DNA of 40,436 nucleotides. Origin: Akkermansia muciniphila. GTDB taxonomy: Bacteria > Verrucomicrobiota > Verrucomicrobiia > Limisphaerales > BJHT01. The translations under genes were made by a program, and so were the position numbers. Below the pieces are notes generated by a model. The model was given only the letters and a program-made list of their open reading frames with translations. It was not told the origin of the DNA and made no database searches. The stretch spans positions 1-40,436 of the forward strand of contig CAMAUZ010000074.1 of NCBI GenBank assembly GCA_945861535.1, written 5' to 3'. This document shows, piece by piece, positions 18,270-25,976 of the stretch. Within the stretch, counting starts at the first letter, position 1, and each line of letters starts with the position of its first letter.

Positions 18270-19790
18270 TTACTTCTTTGCCCTCTTTCCCTGCTTCGCA
18301 GGAGCGGTTTCCTCAGTCGCATGGTATTGCGCGCGCAGTCGCGTGAGTTCCGCCTGGAGCTTGGTGACATCGGCGGCGTAGGCCGCATCGGTGAAGACGT
18401 TGCGCATTTGCTGCGGATCCTTTTTCAAATCAAATAGCTCCCATTCTTTCGTGTCCGGAAAGTGGGCGAGCGTGAACTGCTCCGCGCGCAATCCGTAATG
18501 GACGGGCACTCCGTGGCCGGTGTCGTAGTAGTGGTAGTAAACGCTCTTCCGCCAGTCAGCGGGCGTCGCGCCTTTGAGCACCGGAACGAACGACTTCCCG
18601 TGCAGCCCATCCGGCGTCTTGCCTCCCGTGAGCTCCATGAACGCCGGCGCGTAATCAATGTTCTGGATGAACTCCGCAAAGCGCGTCCCCGGTTTCACCA
18701 CGCCCGGCCAGCGGATGATGAAGGGCATGTGCAGCGACTCTTCGTAGATCCAGCGTTTGTCGAACCACCCGTGTTCGCCCATGAAAAAACCCTGATCCGA
18801 CGAGTAAATCACGATCGTTTTCTCGCTGAGGCCCGCCTTTTTCAGCGCTTCATCGATCCGCCCCACGCTCTCGTCCACCGCACGGATGCAGCGCAGGTAG
18901 TCCTTCAAATACTCCTGATACTTCCAGCGAACGAGGTCGCGCCCCTCCGGCTTCCGCTTCGCGAAATCCGCATTCCGCGCCGCATATCGTGGGTCCTTTG
19001 CAAACTGCTCACCGACCTTCAGGTCCGAGGCCATCGCCATGTGGCGGTCAATCTCCATTTTCTGATTTCGCGCCCCCGAGCCACGGTTCTCGTAGTTGTC
19101 GAAAAGCGTTTCCGGCTCCGGAATCTCGGTCCCGTCCAGCCAGGTCGCGAATCGAACGGGCGGAATCCAATTCCGATGCGGCGCCTTGTGCTGCACTGCG
19201 AGGAAGAACGGCTTCGATTGGTCGCGCTTCTCAAGCCACGCGAGCGAGACATCGGTGATCACGTCGGTCGTGTAGCCTTCATAGGCCTCCGCGCCATTGG
19301 CTGAGCTCAACCTGGGATTTTCATACGGCCCCTGTCCCTGCAGCACGCTCCAGGTCTCATACTCCGGCTTCGACGCGAGATGCCACTTTCCAAACACGGC
19401 CGCCTGATACCCCGCCTCGCCCAGTGCCTTCGGAAACGACCACACACCGGGTGTGATTCCCTGGGTCAAAGTCCGCACGCCATTCGCGTGGCCGTGCAGC
19501 CCCGTGAGAATCGCCGCGCGGCTTGGCGAACACAGCGAGTTTGCGCAAAAGCTGTTCACGAAAACGCCGCCTTCCGCAGCGAGCTTGTCAATGTTCGGAG
19601 TGATCGCGTGCTTCTTGCAAAACTCGGACAACCGCGACTCATACGCCCCGATGGTCTGGATCGAGTGATCGTCCGAGAAAATGAAAACGATGTTCGGCTT
19701 GCGTGGCGAGTCGGCGGCGTGGACGAACGATCCGAATGGGATCACCAGGGAGACGACAATTCGGAGGATCGATGTGAGAATGGAACTCAT
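18270..19790 (-). CDS. Secreted sulfatase, formylglycine type (family S1)
   Basis: This is a 506-residue protein with a signal peptide (MSSILTSILRIVVSLVIPFG, then SFVHAAD). The metal-binding start of the alkaline-phosphatase-like fold is IVFIFSDDHS (D40, D41). The maturation motif is C87-S-P-S-R (LCSPSRAAILTG), so C87 should be converted to formylglycine by an FGE-type enzyme. GKWHL follows, and the C-terminal subdomain contains YSSDQGFFMGEHGW. The pattern DDHSIQTIGAY with HANGVRTL recalls glucosamine-6-sulfatase-like S1 subfamilies, but I would not assign a substrate. The tail is lysine-rich (AKQGKRAKK). The upstream frame to 19934 lacks a signal peptide, so the ATG at 19790 was taken. No maturation enzyme is encoded in the window. 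Confidence 0.9.
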   Translation of the reverse strand: MSSILTSILRIVVSLVIPFGSFVHAADSPRKPNIVFIFSDDHSIQTIGAYESRLSEFCKKHAITPNIDKLAAEGGVFVNSFCANSLCSPSRAAILTGLHGHANGVRTLTQGITPGVWSFPKALGEAGYQAAVFGKWHLASKPEYETWSVLQGQGPYENPRLSSANGAEAYEGYTTDVITDVSLAWLEKRDQSKPFFLAVQHKAPHRNWIPPVRFATWLDGTEIPEPETLFDNYENRGSGARNQKMEIDRHMAMASDLKVGEQFAKDPRYAARNADFAKRKPEGRDLVRWKYQEYLKDYLRCIRAVDESVGRIDEALKKAGLSEKTIVIYSSDQGFFMGEHGWFDKRWIYEESLHMPFIIRWPGVVKPGTRFAEFIQNIDYAPAFMELTGGKTPDGLHGKSFVPVLKGATPADWRKSVYYHYYDTGHGVPVHYGLRAEQFTLAHFPDTKEWELFDLKKDPQQMRNVFTDAAYAADVTKLQAELTRLRAQYHATEETAPAKQGKRAKK

Positions 19791-19967
19791 GGTTTCAGGA
19801 TGAGGTTGCGGGTCTTGTTTCGAGTGTCTTTTGCCAAGGAGCTCATTGACTGGCTTTGCGCTTCCTCTTCGGTTTGGTTTCGGTCCCGCCTTCGCCGCCT
19901 TTGGCCTCGCGAATTCACAGAGCAAGTGCAACACGGGAGAGTCTGGAACGAGTCTGTCTCCACCGTT

Positions 19968-21596
19968 TCATTTGAACTTTTCCATCCACGCGATCTGCGG
20001 CCACGGACCCTCGGCGTTTTTCTGTGGCGCGCCCGGCGTGCTGCGCCCGCGCTCGATCAGCTCGCGCATCGCGCGGCCGAGGCGCTGCACGATCTCGGGG
20101 TGCGCGGCGGCGAGGTTCTTCGTCTCCGCGGGATCGGCGGCGAGGTCGTAGAGCTGGAAGGGCGGAAGTTTCGAGAGATCGGCGCGCTCGGCCTTGAGCC
20201 ATTGCGTGGGGTTCGCCGTCGGCGGACTCCAGCCGCCGGAGCCGGGGTAGAGAATCAGCTTCCATTTCCCCTCGCGGATCGCGAACTGGCCGTCGGCGCT
20301 GTGGTTCACGAGCGGCGCGGAACGCGGCGCATTTTTTCCGCGCAGCAGCGAGAGGAAGCTCACGCTGTCCTCGGCCGCGTCGTCGGGAATCTTGGCACCG
20401 AGGATCTCCGCGCAGGTCGCAAAAAGATCGAGCTGGCCGACGGTGACGTCGCAGCGCGTGCCGGCCTGCGCCACGCCGGGCCAGCGGGCGAGAAACGGCA
20501 CGCGGTGCCCGCCCTCGAAGACATCGGCCTTGCAACCACGGTAGCCGGCGCTCGGGTCGTGCCCGATTTTCGTGAGGCCATCGAGGCCGCCGGGCGGCGC
20601 GAAGCCGTTGTCGGCGGTGAAAATCACGAGCGTGTTTTTCGCCATGCCGTGCCGATCGAGCGCGTCGAGGATGCGGCCGATGTCGGCGTCCACTTGCGCG
20701 ACGAAATCGCCGTAGGGCGTCGTCTTCGTCGCGCCGTCGAATTTTCCCGTCGGCAGCACCGGCGTGTGCGGCGACGCGAGCGGCACGTAGAGGAAGAATG
20801 GCTTCCCATCGCGCGCCGCGGCACGCTGCTCGAGGAACGCGAGGCTCTCGTCGGTGAAGCGTGTCTGCACGTCGTCCATCTTGAAGTCGTCGGCGATCGG
20901 GCCGCCGCGCCAGAGCTTGGGCGCGGGGCTGTCGCCGATGGTGCCGGTGGGCACGCGGGTCGCGCGGTCGTCGCGCAGCCAAACGTAGGGCGGCATGTCG
21001 AGCGAGGCACTGATGCCGAAGAACCGGTCGAAGCCATGCGCGAGCGGGCCGGCGGAGAAGGGCTTCGCGAAATCGACCGCCTCGGCCTGCGGGCCGGTCT
21101 TCGCCCAATCGAGGCCGAGGTGCCACTTACCCACGACCGCGGTGGTGTAGCCGTGCTGGCGGAGAAACGCGGGCAGTGTGAGGCGGCCTGGCTCGATGAG
21201 CGCGGGACTGTAGCCTTGGAGCACGCCGCGTTTCATCTTCGAGCGCCACGAGTAGCGCCCGGTCAGAAACGTGTAGCGGCTCGGCGTGCAGACGCCGGAC
21301 GCCGAATGTGCATCGGTGAACGTGATCCCTTCGCGCGCGAGGCGATCGAGGTACGGCGTTTTCCACGCGGACTTCGGGTTGAGCGCGGAGACGTCGCCCA
21401 CGCCCATGTCGTCGGCGAGAATGAAGAGGATGTTGGGATTCTGCGCAGGCGCGGCGGCGACGAGCGCAGATGCGGCGGCGAGAGCGGCTACCGCGCTTCT
21501 TCCGAAGCGGGCTAACCTTCGGCCGATCGATTTGATGCAGCCCGCCTCAGAAGAGGCGGAACGAAAGTTCCCAGTGCGGTCGGATGCGATTTTCAT
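19968..21596 (-). CDS. Secreted arylsulfatase-like protein (family S1)
   Basis: This is a 542-residue protein. Its sulfatase features are ILFILADDMG (D62, D63), the formylglycine motif C103-T-P-S-R (GVCTPSRYTFLTGRYSW), GKWHLG, and the C-terminal FTADNGFAPPGG. The C-terminal region (KWKLILYPGSGGW, QLYDLAADPAETKNL) is also typical. The signal peptide (ARFGRSAVAALAAASALVAA) is preceded by an unusually long n-region of about 27 residues, partly encoded by a short palindrome (21542-21559). The true start may therefore lie elsewhere, but no later in-frame ATG, GTG or TTG precedes the hydrophobic core. Its strongly GC-rich third codon positions differ from those of the neighbouring sulfatase, which suggests a different history. 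The substrate is unknown. Confidence 0.87.
   Translation of the reverse strand: MKIASDRTGNFRSASSEAGCIKSIGRRLARFGRSAVAALAAASALVAAAPAQNPNILFILADDMGVGDVSALNPKSAWKTPYLDRLAREGITFTDAHSASGVCTPSRYTFLTGRYSWRSKMKRGVLQGYSPALIEPGRLTLPAFLRQHGYTTAVVGKWHLGLDWAKTGPQAEAVDFAKPFSAGPLAHGFDRFFGISASLDMPPYVWLRDDRATRVPTGTIGDSPAPKLWRGGPIADDFKMDDVQTRFTDESLAFLEQRAAARDGKPFFLYVPLASPHTPVLPTGKFDGATKTTPYGDFVAQVDADIGRILDALDRHGMAKNTLVIFTADNGFAPPGGLDGLTKIGHDPSAGYRGCKADVFEGGHRVPFLARWPGVAQAGTRCDVTVGQLDLFATCAEILGAKIPDDAAEDSVSFLSLLRGKNAPRSAPLVNHSADGQFAIREGKWKLILYPGSGGWSPPTANPTQWLKAERADLSKLPPFQLYDLAADPAETKNLAAAHPEIVQRLGRAMRELIERGRSTPGAPQKNAEGPWPQIAWMEKFK
21542..21559. repeat. Palindrome inside the second sulfatase's leader
   Basis: A perfect 7-bp stem, ccgcctc(21542-21548) agaa gaggcgg(21553-21559), overlaps codons 13-18 of the annotated sulfatase. 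It looks like an intergenic repeat that has been read through as coding, or it may hold a translation-control hairpin. Confidence 0.45.
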
Positions 21597-21778
21597 GTCA
21601 GGAAACGGTACTGCAAATTGCTTTCACGGTGAAGGCCGTTGCAAGAGCCGGTGGCCGGACCGGTGTCGGGGAGTGAGGGGGCTGACTCCTTTTCCCCCAG
21701 CGACGCGGAATCAGCGTCACAATCTGCCCGTTTGATTCGGGGGATGACAGCATCTGTCGCTAGCATGTAGTCATTACA

Positions 21779-21802
21779 CCGGAAAAGTGGCCGGAAAAGT
21801 TT
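21779..21802. repeat. Tandem ccggaaaagt repeat
   Basis: ccggaaaagtgg (21779-21790) is followed directly by ccggaaaagttt (21791-21802). The design, two A-rich units in tandem, is like the ggcagaaaaatggg pair at 1268-1295 and the ggtaaaagat pairs at 25824-25890. It lies in the 280-base gap between the sulfatase and the first paralogue of the unknown triplet. A gttcttggttctt-type repeat (reverse strand) is nearby at 21838-21862. No gene is supported in this gap. Confidence 0.45.
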
Positions 21803-21876
21803 CGGACATTGCCCTCGCGCTGCCTTCGGCACTTCGTCAAAGAACCAAGAACCAGGAAGCAGGAACGGCGAAGCCA

Positions 21877-23133
21877 TCAGTATTTCGGAAAGATGGCCGG
21901 GGTCGGGAAGCGGTCTTCGATGCTGTCTCCGATGTATTCTTCGCGGGGCACCTGGGCCTGGGGCCAGGCAGTGGGGCGGACGCGGACGACGCGGGTGGGG
22001 CGGATGCCCTCGATGATGAGGTCGGTCTCGAAGCGGATCTGGATGCCGCTGCTGCCTAGCGGAGCTTCGCCGGGGAGTTTGATGACGTCGAGGATGGTGC
22101 CCTTGGAGGCCATGTGCGCGGGGCCGTAGGCGCCGTGCGTGTGTTTCAAGGTGTTCGCGACCGCATTCATCAGGGCGGAACTGCCTTTTTGGAAACTGGC
22201 GTAGAGGGAGGCGTCCATGCCGCCGAACAAGGTTGCGGTCACGGTGGCGCGGCCGAACTTGCCATACTCGACGGTGTCGATCCATGCGGGCATCCAGCGG
22301 CTGCGGATGAAGGCCTTGTGCGTTTCGGTCTGGTTCCTGGCGGAGCGCTGCATCGCAGCTTCGTCGAGCCAGATGTCCGAGATGTGGAAGCGGGTGAAGA
22401 TGCCATCCGGCGTGGGCTTCCAGGTGATGCCGAGCAGGACGGACTGGCCGCCGAGGGGTTTTTTCCCGTCCGCGGGCCAGGCACCTTCAGCGATGAGTTC
22501 GTCGATGCCGAGGCGTTCCCGGCCGCGCCAGATGCGCGTGGCGGCGTCGAAGGTCATTTTTTCTTCGGTCGCCTTGCTGTCGCCGCCTTGCTTCGGTTCG
22601 CGGGTGGCGATGATCATGCCGTCGCGGTTTTTGACGTCCACTTCCTTGAGCTTCCAGACCAAGCCCTCACACTGGCAGTGGCTGGGCTCGTCTTCGAGAA
22701 GCAGGACGTGGTTCTCGGCGGGTGCGATGCCGGCACCGCGGTTGTGGTTCGCGTCCTTCTTCCTGCTATCGACCGGCAGCACCGGCACGGCGGAGATTTT
22801 CGGGTCGGGCGGGAGAAAAGCCCGGACGTGCATCACGGTGCCGAGCGGGATGTCCCGCAGATCTGCCGGTGCGCCGTGATAACGCACGATGCCGTAGGGC
22901 AACATGGCGAAGGGGTGCGGGTCATTTCTGAAAAACATGCCCGATCCCTGCACGCGGATGCTGCCACGGCGGTTGGCGTGATCCACGAAGATGAGTTCAC
23001 CGCGGTAGGAGAGCGCTTTTTCCAACGGTGGGAACTTTCCGGCTTCGGGGCGGAAGGGTTCGTCGGCAGCATTGGCGGCGCAGCAAGCAAGAAGGAGGAA
23101 CGAACAGCCAAGAATAAGACGTGAGCGTTGCAT
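21877..23133 (-). CDS. Secreted protein of unknown function, triplet member 3
   Basis: This is a 418-residue protein whose family I do not recognise. The N-terminus (MQRSRLILGCSFLLLACCAA) is either a signal peptide cleaved after ANA or, because of LLAC, a lipoprotein signal. Landmarks shared with the two genes upstream are FRPEAGKFPPLEKA after the signal, FVDHANRRGSIRVQG, IVRYHGAPADLRDIPLGT, AFLPPDP, LLLEDEPSHC, RIWRGRERLG, WMPAWIDTVEYGKFGRATVT, FGGMDASLYA, GSSGIQIRFETDLIIEGIRP, and the exact end RFPTPAIFPKY. The upstream frame to 23385 is the antisense-biased overlap with the next gene, so it was rejected. The gene starts 25 bases after the middle copy's stop. No catalytic motif could be named. 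A beta-rich extracellular role is an inference. Confidence 0.8.
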   Translation of the reverse strand: MQRSRLILGCSFLLLACCAANAADEPFRPEAGKFPPLEKALSYRGELIFVDHANRRGSIRVQGSGMFFRNDPHPFAMLPYGIVRYHGAPADLRDIPLGTVMHVRAFLPPDPKISAVPVLPVDSRKKDANHNRGAGIAPAENHVLLLEDEPSHCQCEGLVWKLKEVDVKNRDGMIIATREPKQGGDSKATEEKMTFDAATRIWRGRERLGIDELIAEGAWPADGKKPLGGQSVLLGITWKPTPDGIFTRFHISDIWLDEAAMQRSARNQTETHKAFIRSRWMPAWIDTVEYGKFGRATVTATLFGGMDASLYASFQKGSSALMNAVANTLKHTHGAYGPAHMASKGTILDVIKLPGEAPLGSSGIQIRFETDLIIEGIRPTRVVRVRPTAWPQAQVPREEYIGDSIEDRFPTPAIFPKY

Positions 23134-23158
23134 AGGACGGGCAGGAGCGTGATGCGGA

Positions 23159-24487
23159 TTAGTATTTCGGAAAGATGGCCGGGGTGGGAAAGCGCTCGGC
23201 GAGGTTGCTGTTGTCGAACTCCTCGCGGGGGATTTGCATCTTGGGCCAGCTTTCCGGGCGGACACGGACAACTCTCGCGGGGCGGATGCCTTCGATGATG
23301 AGGTCGGTCTCGAACTGGATCTGGATGCCGCTGCTGCCCACGGGGATTTCTCCGCCTGCCTTGGTGACGGCAACGATCTTGCCATTAGCGGCGATGTGCC
23401 CGGGGCCGTAGTGGCCGGCGGCGTGCTTCAAGGTGCTCTCGGATCCGTTGATTTGTGCCTGGACGTCTTTTTTGAAGTCGGCGTAAAGGGAAGCATCCAT
23501 GCCGCCGAACAGCGTCGCGGTGACGGTGGCGCGCCCGAACTTGCCATACTCGACGGCGTCCACCCAGGCGGGCATCCAGCGGCTGCGGATGAAGGCTTTG
23601 TGCGTCTCGGTCTGAAATTGCGCGGCGTTTTCGATGGCGGCGGCGTCCAGCCAGATGTCTGAGATGTGAAACTGGGTGAAAGCGCCATTCAGCCCATCCC
23701 CGGGTGCGGGCCTCCAAGTGATCCCGAGCAGGACGGACTGGCCACCGAGACTTTTCTTTCCGAGGGCGGGCCACGCTCCTTCGGCGACCAGGTTCGCAAC
23801 TCCGATGCGCTCGCGTCCGCGCCAGATGCGGGTCCCGGCGTCGAACGTCAGCTTCTCCTCGTCAACTTTGCCGGCTCCGCCTGCCTTCAGTTCGCGGCTG
23901 GCGATGATGGTTCCTTTGTGGTTGTTGAATTCCACTTCTTTGAGCTTCCAGGTTTTGCCCATGCGCAGGCAGTGACTAGGCTCGTCCTCGAGGAGGAGGG
24001 CGTGGTTCTCGGCGGGGAAGATGCCAGTGCCGCGATAATGGCCGGCGTCCTTCGCCTTGCTATCAACCGGCAATACCGGAACGACCGACGTCTTCGGGTC
24101 CGGCGGGAGGAAGGCGCAGACGTGCAGCACGGTGCCGAGCGGGATGTCGCGCAGGTCCGCCGGTGCGCCCTGATAACGCACGACGCCATACGGCAGCAGG
24201 GCGAAGGGATGCGGGTCATTGCGGTAAAACTTGCCCGTCCCCTGCACGCGGATGCTGCCACGGCGGTTGGCGTGATCCACGAAGATGAGTTCGCCCCGGT
24301 AGGCGTGCGCTTTTTCCAACGGCGGGAACTTTCCGGCTTCGGGGCGGAAGACGTCGGTTGTTTGTGCTTGGTTCTTCGTTCTTGGTTCTTTGTTGGCGGC
24401 GTTGGCAGGGGCCGCGAGCATGCAAACAAGGACCGCCAGCCAAGGACCGACCAGGAACCAAGAACCTGGGACAAGGGGCTGCTTCAT
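23159..24487 (-). CDS. Secreted protein of unknown function, triplet member 2
   Basis: This is a 442-residue middle copy of the tandem triplet, closely similar to the third member throughout (FRPEAGKFPPLEKA to RFPTPAIFPKY). Its signal region is unusual. MKQPLVPGSWFLVGPWLAVL and the following NKEPRTKNQAQTTD are encoded by inverted copies of the gttcttggttctt simple repeat found elsewhere in the window. The repeat has therefore been taken into the coding sequence on both sides of the hydrophobic core. Other landmarks are FVDHANRRGSIRVQG, LLLEDEPSHCLR, RIWRGRERIG and FGGMDASLYADF. The spacing is 25 bases to both neighbours in the triplet, so one transcript is likely. The function is unknown. Confidence 0.8.
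   Translation of the reverse strand: MKQPLVPGSWFLVGPWLAVLVCMLAAPANAANKEPRTKNQAQTTDVFRPEAGKFPPLEKAHAYRGELIFVDHANRRGSIRVQGTGKFYRNDPHPFALLPYGVVRYQGAPADLRDIPLGTVLHVCAFLPPDPKTSVVPVLPVDSKAKDAGHYRGTGIFPAENHALLLEDEPSHCLRMGKTWKLKEVEFNNHKGTIIASRELKAGGAGKVDEEKLTFDAGTRIWRGRERIGVANLVAEGAWPALGKKSLGGQSVLLGITWRPAPGDGLNGAFTQFHISDIWLDAAAIENAAQFQTETHKAFIRSRWMPAWVDAVEYGKFGRATVTATLFGGMDASLYADFKKDVQAQINGSESTLKHAAGHYGPGHIAANGKIVAVTKAGGEIPVGSSGIQIQFETDLIIEGIRPARVVRVRPESWPKMQIPREEFDNSNLAERFPTPAIFPKY
24368..24466. repeat. Inverted pair of gttcttggttctt repeats within a signal-peptide coding region
   Basis: ttggttcttcgttcttggtt and following bases (24368-24392) and ggaaccaagaacc (about 24453-24465) are inverted copies of one simple repeat. 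They flank the codons for the hydrophobic core of the middle triplet gene's signal peptide. Confidence 0.5.
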
Positions 24488-24512
24488 AGTGTGAGCACGA
24501 GAGCGGTGAGCA

Positions 24513-25781
24513 TCAGTATTTCGGAAAGATGGCCGGGGTCGGGAAGCGATCATCGAGCGTGGAGCGATGATCCATGAGGTATTCCTCCCGGGGCGCGGAC
24601 ACATGGGGCCAACTGGCGGGACGGACACGCACGACTCTTCCGGGGCGAATAGCCTCGATGACGAGGTCGGTCTCAAAGCGGATTTGGATGCCGCTGCTTC
24701 CCAGCGGGGGCGCTCCCGCTTTCTTGGTTACATCGAGGATGCTGCCTTTCGAGCCGATGTGCGAGGAACTGACGATGCTGGACCAAGGCTTCAAGGTGTT
24801 CTCTGCCGAGGCCATGACGCCTTGCTCCCCTTTTTTGAAATCCGCGTAGAGGGATTCATCCATGCCGCCGAAAAGCGTCGCGGTCACCGTCGCGCGGCCG
24901 AATTTCCCATACTCGACGGCATCCACCCAGGCGGGCATCAGGCGCGTGCGGATGAGAGACTTGTGCAGGCCTGTCTGATGGCTGGTGGAGCGCTGCATCG
25001 CGGTTTCATCCAGCCAGAGATCCGTGATGTGAAACTGATTCTCCACCCGGTTTTCCCACGTGCCCGCCGGCAGCCAGGTGAGCCCGAGCAGGACGGGTTG
25101 GCCACCGAGCGATTTCTTTCCCACGGCCGGCCATGCACCCTCGGCGATCAGGTCGGCGAGCCCGAGGCACTCGCGACCACGCCAGATGCGGGTGCCTGCA
25201 TCCAGGGTCATGGTTTGCTCGGATGCCTTGCCGTCTCCGCCGGCCTTTGGTTCGAGCGTGGCGATGATCTTCGTCTGGTTTTTCTGGAGATCCACTTCCT
25301 TCAGTTTCCAAACCTTGCGCTCGCGCAGGCAGTGGCTGGGCTCGTCTTCGAGCAAGATGACGTGGTTCTCGGCGGGCTGCTCCACCGTGGGTTTCTGGAC
25401 GACCGGCACGGAGGACATCGCCGGGTCCGGCGGGAGAAAGGCGCGGACATGCAGCATGGTGCCGAGCGGGATGTTCCTCAGGTCCGCAGGCGCGCCGTGA
25501 TAGCGGACGATGCCATAGGGCAGCATGGCGAAGGGTTGCGGAAGATGTTGGAAGAACACTTCGCTACCGCCTTGCACGCGGATGCTGCCACGGCGGTTGA
25601 CGTGATCCACGAAGACGAGTTCGCCCCGGTAGGAGTGCGCTTTTTCCAAAGGCGGGAACTTGCCCGCTTCAGGGCGAAAGGGCTGCTCGGCGGCGATTGC
25701 GGGGAGGTAAAGTCCAATGCTCAGCGCAACGAGCCAGCGGCGCAATGGAGTGATGAAGCGATGGATAATTCGCAGGAACAT
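24513..25781 (-). CDS. Secreted protein of unknown function, triplet member 1
   Basis: This is the 422-residue first gene of the tandem triplet in transcription order. The signal peptide is RRWLVALSIGLYLPAIAA. It shares FRPEAGKFPPLEKA, FVDHVNRRGSIRVQGG, IVRYHGAPADLRNIPLGT, AFLPPDP, ILLEDEPSHCLR, RIWRGRECLG, LMPAWVDAVEYGKFGRATVT, GSSGIQIRFETDLVIEAIRP and RFPTPAIFPKY with the other two. It is the most divergent copy, with a shorter middle (PVVQKPTVEQPAEN in place of the SRKKDAN-type segment). The ATG at 25781 lies in a repeat-dense leader that holds two A-rich tandem repeats and a large inverted repeat. Cysteine in EDEPSHC is conserved in all three copies. I cannot name a function. Confidence 0.8.
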   Translation of the reverse strand: MFLRIIHRFITPLRRWLVALSIGLYLPAIAAEQPFRPEAGKFPPLEKAHSYRGELVFVDHVNRRGSIRVQGGSEVFFQHLPQPFAMLPYGIVRYHGAPADLRNIPLGTMLHVRAFLPPDPAMSSVPVVQKPTVEQPAENHVILLEDEPSHCLRERKVWKLKEVDLQKNQTKIIATLEPKAGGDGKASEQTMTLDAGTRIWRGRECLGLADLIAEGAWPAVGKKSLGGQPVLLGLTWLPAGTWENRVENQFHITDLWLDETAMQRSTSHQTGLHKSLIRTRLMPAWVDAVEYGKFGRATVTATLFGGMDESLYADFKKGEQGVMASAENTLKPWSSIVSSSHIGSKGSILDVTKKAGAPPLGSSGIQIRFETDLVIEAIRPGRVVRVRPASWPHVSAPREEYLMDHRSTLDDRFPTPAIFPKY

Positions 25782-25785
25782 TTTC

Positions 25786-25892
25786 GACAGAAGAATGGGG
25801 ACAGCAGAATGAACCGTGAGGGGCTGGTAAAAGATGGTGGGTAAAAGATTCGGGAAACTGTTTTCATTTTCTACCCAGAATCTTTTACCAGC
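25786..25892. repeat. Leader repeat block: A-rich tandem pairs forming a large hairpin
   Basis: gacagaagaatggggacagcagaatga (25786-25812, two imperfect units) is followed by ctggtaaaagatggtgggta and on to 25850, a tandem of ggtaaaagat units. Across a roughly 20-base gap lies the inverted arm ending gaatcttttaccag (about 25878-25891), which on the minus strand is again a tandem pair (ggtaaaagattctgggtaga). The whole can fold into a long hairpin directly upstream of the first triplet gene and after the DUF1552 stop. Apart from this element, 25782-25976 holds no gene. Confidence 0.6.
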
Positions 25893-25976
25893 TTCAGTGT
25901 CGGACGTGACGGACTCGTGTCGGGCTGGAGCTGCGGAGAATTGCTTCCCATCACTCCAGCAATCCTGTCGGCCGCC

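Noticed and set aside
19791-19967. Small coding remnant between the sulfatases (lysine-rich tail TETKPKRKRKASQ on the minus strand)
   Set aside because: It resembles a protein tail, but it is short, has no start, and cannot be tied to any family, so it is not annotated.
19380-21515. 711-codon plus-strand open frame across the two sulfatases
   Set aside because: It spans two genes and their spacer on the opposite strand. Both sulfatases have full catalytic motifs, so this frame is a GC-driven artefact.
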